From positions 21,329 to 85,328 of the IMG/VR virus record IMGVR_UViG_3300047548_001372: a stretch of DNA of 64,000 bases; one strand, written 5' to 3'. Both the position numbers and the translations under genes were made by a program. Source of the stretch: a virus. Each line of letters begins with the position of its first letter. The stretch's first letter is position 1. Shown one piece after another: positions 34,310 to 41,779 of the stretch. Under the pieces are notes generated by a model. That model had not been told where the DNA came from, searched no databases, and saw nothing but the letters and a program-made list of their open reading frames with translations.

Positions 34310-34640
34310 AACGCTACCAAACCTTCGCGCATATTCTGTACGTAATGCAATTGTTGCTATGACAGATTTTACGTACAAACATCGTCGTGTTGGAGTATTG
34401 TGGGTAGATAAAGATACTCACAAAAGCCTACAAGATTACTACGTAGGAGTAGTGTGCGCGAATGATAATACAGAGGCAATTCTTCACTTCATGATTAACA
34501 CCAACGCTATTACAACATATGGGAAGGAGTATGTATTTGATGAACTAGTATTTTATTTTGAAAATTATCATCATCAACTTCCAAAAATGTGTATATGGGA
34601 TAATGATTCTTATTGTATTATTGATGAGTATGAGCAATGA
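34299..34640 (+). CDS. Hypothetical protein, 113 aa
   Basis: A small protein with a basic N-terminus (SVKTLPNLRAYSVRNAIVAM) and an acidic, Tyr-rich end. ATG at 34299 has GGTGAT upstream; an earlier in-frame ATG at 34287 is possible. It overlaps the methyltransferase start by 4 nt (ATGA), so it is probably co-translated with it. No domain is recognised. Confidence 0.52.
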   Translation: MSVKTLPNLRAYSVRNAIVAMTDFTYKHRRVGVLWVDKDTHKSLQDYYVGVVCANDNTEAILHFMINTNAITTYGKEYVFDELVFYFENYHHQLPKMCIWDNDSYCIIDEYEQ

Positions 34641-35434
34641 TTACATTACACCACAAAGACTGTCTAGAAATACTAAAAACACTACCAAATGCAAGTATTG
34701 ATGCAGTAATTACCGATCCTCCATATCTTACTACTGATTTACACTTTGATAAAGCGGGTAATGCGTTACCTAATCCTCTACAATGGATTCATGAGCTTCT
34801 ACGAGTAGTTAAACCAAATGGCTATTTAGCACTCTTTTCACCAGTAGAAGTACAAGCACAAGTTGCACAGATTTGGTCAATGCGCTTTAGTGGGGCTTGG
34901 GTAAAACCAGCTGGCTCTATGCGTACACACTCAGCAAAGAAGCCTATGAACCAATGGGAATTATACTGCGTTTTTGCTCATCCAAAACATAAAGTATCAG
35001 AGTTAACTTGGAATAAAGCAATGTATCCAGCAAAACCATATAAGAAAGTAAAAAGAAACCTTGGTTATAAGCGTGATGGAAAAGATCAACTAGATCGCTC
35101 TGATACTTCTGCTTGGACAAAGGAAGGATATGTAGTAGAAAATAATGGTACAAGGTACTACACTGATACGCTTTTTGGTGGTCAGAAAGCCTATATGCCA
35201 ATGGCAGAACGTACTATTCATCCTACACAGAAACCAATTGCAGTAGTAGAAGTACTTGTACAGTGGTTAACGAATACTGGTGAAACAGTACTTGATCCGT
35301 TTATGGGGTCTGGTACTACAGGAGTTGCTGCAAAGAAGTTTGATCGTCAGTTTATTGGTGTGGAATGTAATCATGAGTATTTTTGTATTGCGAGAGATCG
35401 TATTGAGAGTTATACTGTGCGCGCACAAGAATAA
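34637..35434 (+). CDS. DNA methyltransferase, N6-adenine/N4-cytosine, beta class
   Basis: A 265-aa protein with the catalytic motif IV TDPPY near residue 30 and the S-adenosylmethionine motif I LDPFMGSGTTG near residue 220. The order IV before I is the beta class. No target recognition domain of large size and no partner endonuclease is seen nearby, so it is an orphan enzyme, probably protecting phage DNA from host restriction or marking it for regulation. Confidence 0.88.
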   Translation: MITLHHKDCLEILKTLPNASIDAVITDPPYLTTDLHFDKAGNALPNPLQWIHELLRVVKPNGYLALFSPVEVQAQVAQIWSMRFSGAWVKPAGSMRTHSAKKPMNQWELYCVFAHPKHKVSELTWNKAMYPAKPYKKVKRNLGYKRDGKDQLDRSDTSAWTKEGYVVENNGTRYYTDTLFGGQKAYMPMAERTIHPTQKPIAVVEVLVQWLTNTGETVLDPFMGSGTTGVAAKKFDRQFIGVECNHEYFCIARDRIESYTVRAQE

Positions 35435-35445
35435 GGGGAAATTAC

Positions 35446-38432
35446 ATGTCAACATTTAGTGATACTATTTTAGCTCATAAGTATTTAAACAAAGATCTTG
35501 GTGAAACATCATGGGATGATGTTGCTCGTCGTGTTGCTTGGGAGGTTGTGGGGAAGAATTATCCGAGGGCTTACAAGGAAATCTACCAGATTATTAAAGA
35601 TAAGAAGTTTATTCCTGGTGGACGTTACCTGTATGCTGCTGGACGTCCGTATCATCAGACACAAAACTGTTTTGCTGCTGAAACACGTGTTCCATTTTAT
35701 GAAAATAGTCAATTCTGTGTAAAAACTGCACCAATTAAAGATCTTGTGGGAAAGCCAGATCTAGTGATTATGACAACTGATGGCAAGTGGACACAGGCAG
35801 AGATTAAGTCATTTGGTGTGCAAAAGCTCTCAAAGATTACACTACAACGACAGATTAACATTTATATGATTTCTGATGGTGGTACGTTGGAGACGTATGA
35901 AGAGAAAGTGATTTATGCCACACCTGGTCATTCTTGGCGTGTGCGGGCTGTAAACACAGATACCAAAGAAGTAAAGAAGCAAGAAGTACAGACAAAGCAT
36001 TTGAAGCCTAAGATGGAATTGTGGGATGTATATGATCGCGCACATCGTTGGGCTGTGATGTCTGTAGAAAAGACAGATCGCGAAGAGGAAGTATTTTGCG
36101 CGGTAGTAGAAAATACTCATGAGTTTGTCATTGAAGGAGATATTCTCACAGGAAACTGTCTACTTCTTGATGTAGAAGATACTCGTCAAGCATGGGCTGA
36201 TCTCTCTCGCAGATCGGTAGAAGGTCTTTCTACTGGTGCTGGTATTGGTGTGGTGTATTCAAAGATCCGCCCAAATGGAAGCCCTATCCGTGGTATGGGT
36301 GGTAAGGCTACTGGCCCTATTGCATTGATGCAGATGATCAATGAGCTTGGTAGGCATATTCAGCAGGGTGGAAGTAGGCGGTCGGCTCTTTGGGCTGGGC
36401 TTCACTGGAACCATGCAGATGTTCATGATTTTATTGCATTGAAGAATTGGATTCCTGAAGTGCGTGCGCTAAAGGAACAAGATTTTAATTTCCCCGCACC
36501 AATGGATGGTACGAACATTAGTGTTATTCTTGATGATGATTTCTTCAAAGCATATCATGATACCAATAATCCACAACATGTTCATGCGCATGATGTGCAT
36601 AAGAAGGTTGTGAGGAGTATGCTGAAGACTGGCGAGCCTAAATTCTGGGCCATTGTTAAGTAATTAACATTGTAAACTAATCTAAAAACGGTGAAAATCC
36701 TACTGGGAAAACACCGTGCTAATCCGATATGGAAAGCGTAACGACTATGATAGCTAATAAAAAAGAGTTCACCAAACTTGTATCGTCGTTTGTGTTGGGT
36801 GACGGATATTTGTCTACCACAAAGTCTTACTATCTTGTTGAACAGCGTACTGTAGAGCGTTCGCAATATAACAGAAAGAAGAACTCTGCTTATCGGTTAA
36901 AGCAGTTAAAAGTTCATCAAGATTATGTGGAGTGGCAAGTATCTATTTTGGAAGAGCTTACATCTGTACACTTGGTAGTGGTTCCACACAGTGTAGACAG
37001 CCGTGGACATAATTCTAATGAAAGATATCAACTGTCTACAAAAACACATCCATTCTACACAGCAATGCGCGAGCGATTGTATAACAGTGGTGTCAAGCAG
37101 TTAGATCCACATTATCTAAAACTGTTTGACTGGCAATCAGCAGCAATTCTGTATATGGATGATGGTTGGATTGATGTAGAACCAAGGCTAACAAAAGAAA
37201 CATATGTGCGGGCTAGTATAGCTTCTCACAGTTACACCTATGCAGAAAACCTTTTACTTAAGCAAGTACTAAAAGAGAAGCTAGGTATTGAGTTTAATGT
37301 ACGACGTCACAAACAACGATCTGGTGAATACAAGTGGTACTTGGAAGCTAAAAAAGATCACGCAAAGCGGTTTCTTTCTGGTATAGAAAGATACGTATTT
37401 CCAAGTTTTTATTATAAGCTGTCGTATGATTAGCTCCTACTATAGCGTAGGATGGTGATATAGTCTCATCTGTATGGTAACATGCAGGTATAGTTGGAAA
37501 CTTCTATACATAAGATTTTGGGATTTAGCATTGACGTTGGTAAGAATGCAGGTGAGCATCTTCGGAACGCTTGCACCGAGGTAACAAGTGCTGATGATTC
37601 AGATGTCTGTAACATTAGCTCTATCAATCTTGCTCGTATTGAAACACTGGATGAGTTTAAGCATGTAGTCAATCTTGCAATGATCTTCCTACTCTGCGGT
37701 ACCTTATACAGTAAAGTACCATTTGCAGAAGTTGCAGCAACACGTGAGAAGAATAGACGTCTTGGATTAGGTTTGATGGGCATGCATGAATGGCTTCTTG
37801 TGCGCGGGAAGAAGTATGGCCCAGATCCAGAATTAGCCACATGGCTAGAACACTACGCTACATCAACAGACATTGCAGCAGGATATGCTGATGAACTTGG
37901 TATCAGCCGTTCGGTAAAGACACGGGCTATTGCTCCAACAGGCACCATTAGTATTATTGCAGAAACAACATCTGGTATCGAACCATTGTTCTGCTCTGCA
38001 TTTAAGCGCCGATACTTGAAGGGAAATACCTGGCATTACCAATATGTGGTCGATGCAACAGCACAGCGTATTATTGAGCGTGGTGTTGATCCTGATAGCA
38101 TTGAAGACGCATACTCACTGGCAAATGATGTAGAACGTCGATTGGCATTCCAGTCGTTTGTACAGCAGTATGTTGACCACGGTATTTCTAGTACGATCAA
38201 TCTTCCTGCTTGGGGAAGTGATTTGAATAACGAAACACGGGTTGACTCATTCGCTGATATGTTGATGAAGTACCTTCCAACACTGCGCGGTATTACGACG
38301 TATCCTGATGGTGCTCGTGGTGGGCAGCCGTTGGTAGCAGTACCATATCGTGAAGCAGTGAATCAAACTGGTACTGAGTTTATTGAGTATGGGAATGAGA
38401 ATGCGTGTGTAAGTGGGGTGTGTGGGATTTAG
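35446..38432 (+). CDS. nrdJ: Class II-type ribonucleotide reductase, split by an intein and a group I intron
   Basis: Exon 1 is 35446-36639 (398 codons) and exon 2 is 37521-38432 (303 codons); joined they read GEP-GFSIDVGKN, the conserved GEPG region. The precursor is 701 aa, or 538 aa after removal of the 163-residue intein (C75-N237). Conserved pieces include LSTGAGIGVVYSKIRPNGS, DSDVCNISSINLARI, APTGTISIIAETTSGIEPLF and the tail CVSGVC (two redox cysteines four apart). No small subunit gene is seen in the window, so a B12-dependent class II enzyme is likely. It makes deoxyribonucleotides. The intein sits directly before a conserved cysteine in QTQN-CLLL. Both elements must be removed for activity. 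Confidence 0.85.
35668..36156 (+). mobile_element. Mini-intein in ribonucleotide reductase
   Basis: Residues C75 to N237 of the reductase (163 aa). The start CFAAETRVPF matches intein block A, block B is YATPGHSW, and the end EFVIEGDILTGN is followed by C238. The residue before the last Asn is Gly rather than the usual His, a known variant. The length leaves no room for a homing endonuclease. Splicing would join N74 to C238. Confidence 0.87.
36640..37520 (+). mobile_element. Group I intron in ribonucleotide reductase
   Basis: The 881-nt intron has 5' exon end GAGCCT pairing with guide GGGC (UGGGCC at 36646-36651) with a final U-G pair. P7 strands are CGACTAT (36742-36748) and GATATAGTC (37457-37465), and the intron ends in G at 37520. 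It hosts a LAGLIDADG gene starting within the P7 R strand. Exon joining is exact in frame. It is a sister of the capsid intron. Confidence 0.85.
36747..37433 (+). CDS. LAGLIDADG homing endonuclease in the reductase intron
   Basis: A 228-aa protein with two motifs, VSSFVLGDGYL near residue 12-22 and AAILYMDDGWI near residue 132-142; both keep the catalytic aspartate. Shared sequence with the capsid-intron enzyme includes HPFYTAMRERLY and DPHYLKLFD. The start at 36747 is the ATG in the P7 R strand, in parallel with the other intron; a longer start at 36729 is possible. It would cut intron-less reductase genes and spread the intron. Confidence 0.88.
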   Translation: MIANKKEFTKLVSSFVLGDGYLSTTKSYYLVEQRTVERSQYNRKKNSAYRLKQLKVHQDYVEWQVSILEELTSVHLVVVPHSVDSRGHNSNERYQLSTKTHPFYTAMRERLYNSGVKQLDPHYLKLFDWQSAAILYMDDGWIDVEPRLTKETYVRASIASHSYTYAENLLLKQVLKEKLGIEFNVRRHKQRSGEYKWYLEAKKDHAKRFLSGIERYVFPSFYYKLSYD

Positions 38433-38441
38433 GGTTATACT

Positions 38442-38478
38442 ATTGGCGCACACAGGAATATAACTTGTGTGCGCCAAT
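38442..38478. terminator. Intergenic stem-loop after ribonucleotide reductase
   Basis: Perfect 13-bp arms ATTGGCGCACACA (38442-38454) and TGTGTGCGCCAAT (38466-38478) with an 11-nt loop. No T tract follows, so it may be a processing or attenuating hairpin instead of a full terminator. Confidence 0.6.
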
Positions 38479-38495
38479 TCATACAAGGAAAACCA

Positions 38496-39671
38496 ATGTA
38501 TACACTACACCACGGAGATTGTTTAGAAGTATTACAAACATTACCAGACAACAGTGTTGATTCTATTGTTACTGATCCACCAGCAGGTATTGCATTTATG
38601 AATATGCAGTGGGATAAAGATAAAGGTGGAAGAGATGTTTGGATCGCATGGATGGAGAAAGTAGCAAAACAGTGTTTACGAATTATAAAACCTGGTGGTC
38701 ATGCACTGGTTTGGTCATTGCCTAGAACTAGCCACTGGACTGGTACTGCATGGGAGAATGCTGGATGGGAGCCAAGGGATAAGATCTATTTTCTTTTTGG
38801 AACAGGTTTTCCAAAAAGTATGAATATTGGAAAGCAGATTGATAAAATGCGCGGGGCTATTAAAATACCAATCACAGCACCAGCAACAGAAGAAGCAAAA
38901 CAATGGGATGGTTGGGGTACAGGATTGAAACCAGCATCAGAAGAATGGTGGCTTTTCAGGAAACCTATTTCTGAATCAACTATTACAGACAATGTACTTC
39001 ACTGGGGTACTGGTGGGTTGAATATTGATGGGTGTAGGATTGAACTTGATGATGCCTCCAAAGAGAGGGCTGGTAAGTTGAAGCAGAGAACTAACAAACC
39101 TTCAGGGAGAGGACTTCATCACAATCCTAAATCAGATATTCAAAGAATAAGATTGGATCGAGAGATTGACACTTTTAAGTTGTCTGGTCGATGGCCAGCA
39201 AATGTAGTGCATGATGGTAGTGATGAAGTGGTGGAGATGTTTCCAGATGTAAAAGCTGGTACTGCTGTAAGAAAGAATGTAGGAGTATCTGGAGCTGGTT
39301 GGAAGTCAGTAGGATATGCAGATACAAAAAATGATGTCTCTTATAATGACTCTGGTTCAGCAGCACGCTTCTTTTATGGGGCAAAGGCAAGTGTGCGCGA
39401 TAGGGATGAGGGGTTGAGTAAATCTGATACTACTACTACTCGCGCAAATATTCATCCTACGGTAAAGAGTACTGAGTTGATGCGGTATTTGTGTCGTTTA
39501 ATTACTCCCCCGCACGGAATAGTCCTTGATCCATTTACTGGTAGTGGAAGTACTGGAAAGGGTGCATTGAAAGAAGGTTTCCAGTTTATTGGTATTGAGA
39601 TGGATGAAGAGTATGTTACTATTGCCCGCGCAAGGCTGGAGCATGTACTTCAGCAGAAAGGATCTTCATGA
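38496..39671 (+). CDS. DNA methyltransferase, beta class with DPPA motif
   Basis: A 391-aa protein with motif IV TDPPAGIAFM near residue 28 (Ala in place of the usual Tyr, a form found in a common phage methyltransferase group) and motif I LDPFTGSGSTG near residue 352. Between them is a long variable region for target recognition. The ATG at 38496 follows AAGGAA; an upstream in-frame ATG at 38469 lies in the hairpin and is less likely. The stop overlaps the GMP reductase start. Confidence 0.85.
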   Translation: MYTLHHGDCLEVLQTLPDNSVDSIVTDPPAGIAFMNMQWDKDKGGRDVWIAWMEKVAKQCLRIIKPGGHALVWSLPRTSHWTGTAWENAGWEPRDKIYFLFGTGFPKSMNIGKQIDKMRGAIKIPITAPATEEAKQWDGWGTGLKPASEEWWLFRKPISESTITDNVLHWGTGGLNIDGCRIELDDASKERAGKLKQRTNKPSGRGLHHNPKSDIQRIRLDREIDTFKLSGRWPANVVHDGSDEVVEMFPDVKAGTAVRKNVGVSGAGWKSVGYADTKNDVSYNDSGSAARFFYGAKASVRDRDEGLSKSDTTTTRANIHPTVKSTELMRYLCRLITPPHGIVLDPFTGSGSTGKGALKEGFQFIGIEMDEEYVTIARARLEHVLQQKGSS

Positions 39672-40606
39672 GCTTTTATGCAGACTTTGAAGATGTGATG
39701 ATCGTTCCAACGTTTAGCCATCTAACAAGTAGGAAAGATGCAGAACTTACTGTTACGTATAAGTTTCCTTATTCAATGTATCCATTTACTGGTGTTCCAA
39801 TTGTAGCTTCAAATATGGATGGTGTTGGTACTCCTCAGATGGCTGAAGCACTAGCATCACATGGTATGCTTACGTGTCTTACAAAGTCATATACAAGCCC
39901 CGCACATGGAATACGAACATTTGGCTTACGCGAAGGTATTTCAGCGGTAGAGCAGTATATTCTACAACATAATCCAGAAATAATCTGTCTTGATGTAGCA
40001 AATGGGTATATGAGTACATTTGTAGACTTTGTACGCAGTGCGCGGAATGTGTATAATGGAACAATCATTGCAGGAAACGTTGTAACTCCCTCAGGAGTAG
40101 AAGCACTAGCCAATGCTGGTGCAGATATTGTAAAAATTGGTATTGGATCTGGGAGCATGTGTACTACCAGGTTAAAGGCTGGTGTGGGTGTTCCACAACT
40201 CACAGCAATTATTACATGCGCTGAAGCACATCTAGGAGTACATCTTATGAGCGATGGAGGATGTAGAAATCCTGGTGATGTAGTAAAAGCATTTGCTGCT
40301 GGTGCATCTTTTGTGATGCTTGGTGGAATGTTTGCAGGTCATACAGAGGGTGGGCATGTGCAAGGAGATCCATTCTACGGAATGTCTAGTCATGTGGCTA
40401 TGGAAAAGCATTATGGTGGTGTTGATGACTATCGTACATCGGAGGGAAGAGTAGCGCTTATCGATCATAAAGGATCAGTACATGATACAGTGCGTGATAT
40501 TCTTGGTGGGTTGAGGAGTGGGATGTCATACATCGGCGCACGCACAATTCCAGAGATTAAACAAAAAGCACGATTTATTCAAGTTAATCGACAGGTTAAT
40601 CATTAG
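39668..40606 (+). CDS. guaC: GMP reductase / IMP dehydrogenase family enzyme
   Basis: A 312-aa TIM-barrel protein with the signature IGIGSGSMCTTR (catalytic Cys165), ASNMDGVGT near the start, and MSDGGCRNPGDVVKAFAAGA for the phosphate loop. No CBS domains are present, and the length is closer to GMP reductases than to IMP dehydrogenases. It would convert GMP to IMP or the reverse direction by oxidation; GMP reductase is favoured. Phage copies may rebalance purines from host guanine nucleotides. It is coupled to the methyltransferase by a 4-nt overlap. Confidence 0.82.
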   Translation: MSFYADFEDVMIVPTFSHLTSRKDAELTVTYKFPYSMYPFTGVPIVASNMDGVGTPQMAEALASHGMLTCLTKSYTSPAHGIRTFGLREGISAVEQYILQHNPEIICLDVANGYMSTFVDFVRSARNVYNGTIIAGNVVTPSGVEALANAGADIVKIGIGSGSMCTTRLKAGVGVPQLTAIITCAEAHLGVHLMSDGGCRNPGDVVKAFAAGASFVMLGGMFAGHTEGGHVQGDPFYGMSSHVAMEKHYGGVDDYRTSEGRVALIDHKGSVHDTVRDILGGLRSGMSYIGARTIPEIKQKARFIQVNRQVNH

Positions 40607-40616
40607 GAGGCTGTCT

Positions 40617-40841
40617 ATGCCAATGCCTAAACCGCGTCCACGAGAGAATGAGCAGGATTTTATTACACGCTGTATGGGAAATGATACCATGGTAACTGAT
40701 TTTCCAGAGAACAATCAGCGTGCTGCGGTGTGCTACCAGCAGTGGAGGGATAGACGTCGTCCACGTAGCCCTGCTGAAAAGACTGAGGCGAAAGCTCCTT
40801 CACGCTTTGATAGTTTGAATACTGGTGAAGTTGATCAATGA
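40617..40841 (+). CDS. Small conserved phage-type protein, 74 aa
   Basis: Starts MPMPKPRPRENEQDFITRCM and continues FPENNQRAAVCYQQWRDRR. This short motif is found in phage head or portal-associated proteins, often as a part of larger ones; here it is free-standing. TAGGAGG precedes the ATG at 40617. It is followed by a terminator, then by the terminase genes. Function unknown. Confidence 0.65.
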   Translation: MPMPKPRPRENEQDFITRCMGNDTMVTDFPENNQRAAVCYQQWRDRRRPRSPAEKTEAKAPSRFDSLNTGEVDQ

Positions 40842-40855
40842 CAGTAATTTTTGAT

Positions 40856-40893
40856 AAAAAACATCCTCTTATATAGATAGGAGGATGTTTTTT
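40856..40893 (+). terminator. Rho-independent terminator before the terminase genes
   Basis: Arms AAAAAACATCCTC (40856-40868) and GAGGATGTTTTTT (40881-40893) with a 12-nt loop, followed by more T. Confidence 0.92.
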
Positions 40894-40900
40894 TTTATTT

Positions 40901-40977
40901 AGTTTGTACATAGTTTACAAGCAGTTTACACCTACTTTACAGATAGTTTACGTATACTTTGTGCAATGTTTACCAAG
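40901..40977. repeat. Seven phased 11-bp repeats (AGTTTACA type) before the terminase
   Basis: Units start every 11 bp from 40901 to 40967 and read AGTTTGTACAT, AGTTTACAAGC, AGTTTACACCT, ACTTTACAGAT, AGTTTACGTAT, ACTTTGTGCAA and TGTTTACCAAG. They end 8 bp before the small terminase start. Phased direct repeats here could be the packaging (pac/cos-type) or terminase binding site. Confidence 0.85.
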
Positions 40978-40985
40978 GATATACT

Positions 40986-41777
40986 ATGGGAAGAAGAAAA
41001 ATTACTCAAACACAGCAGACACAAGCTCCTCAACCAGCTGTGCGCGTGACAGAAAAAGAAGAAAAACCAACACCACCACAATTCAGTACACTTACAAAAG
41101 ATCAAATTATCGAAGAGTATAAACGATCGTACGACATCGATAACCTAACAACACCAAATGATAGAGCTAATCTTGATACGATGATTATGAACGCATTAGC
41201 TATTCGATCACTACAAGAAAAGCTCTTAGAGTTAGCAGTAGAAAACGTTATTGATAATGCTTCTGATATTAAACGCATCAATGACAGTATTCGCGATCTT
41301 ACACAAACCAATCTTGCTATTGAACGACAGTTAAGTATTGATCGCAAGACAAGAAGGTCAGAATCTGAACAATCAGTACTTGAATATATTAACTGGTTAA
41401 AAGATGCAGCATCAGAGTTTCTCAGCGATACTCCACGTCTCACAAAGATCTCTTGTAAGCGCTGTAATATTATGGTTGGCAGAATTAGCGGTGTGTATGA
41501 TACCACATTCTTTTCTGCGGAGTTTCAATGTCCACAATGTAAAAAACATATCTATATTCGTAGAGATGAGCGTGACACATTCTATGACATCAGAGATCCA
41601 GATTGGCGTAGAAAGTATCCTATTGAAATTATTCAGCCAAATAACGCTATCCTGGATGCACCGTTGGATACTGCATTAGTAGAAGATGATGTGGTTATTA
41701 GTAATACGGTACAGGATGTTACAGAGTATGAGGATAAGGTAGTTGAGGTTTTTAGTGAGCCGCGCACACAGGAATAA
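40986..41777 (+). CDS. terS: Putative small terminase subunit, 263 aa
   Basis: The gene sits directly before the large terminase with 2 nt between. The protein has a Gln/Pro-rich start, a long helical centre (residues 50-150; ASDIKRINDSIRDLTQTN) and a zinc ribbon near 165-195 (CKRC then CPQC). The helical core fits an oligomeric DNA-binding terminase subunit; the zinc ribbon is less usual. The start at 40986 follows AAGGAT. The phased repeats just upstream may be its target. Confidence 0.6.
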   Translation: MGRRKITQTQQTQAPQPAVRVTEKEEKPTPPQFSTLTKDQIIEEYKRSYDIDNLTTPNDRANLDTMIMNALAIRSLQEKLLELAVENVIDNASDIKRINDSIRDLTQTNLAIERQLSIDRKTRRSESEQSVLEYINWLKDAASEFLSDTPRLTKISCKRCNIMVGRISGVYDTTFFSAEFQCPQCKKHIYIRRDERDTFYDIRDPDWRRKYPIEIIQPNNAILDAPLDTALVEDDVVISNTVQDVTEYEDKVVEVFSEPRTQE

Positions 41778-41779
41778 CT

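Noticed and set aside
33195-40606. Z-genome (2-aminoadenine) pathway
   Set aside because: MazG-like and GMP reductase genes are present but no PurZ or DatZ-like gene is seen in the window.
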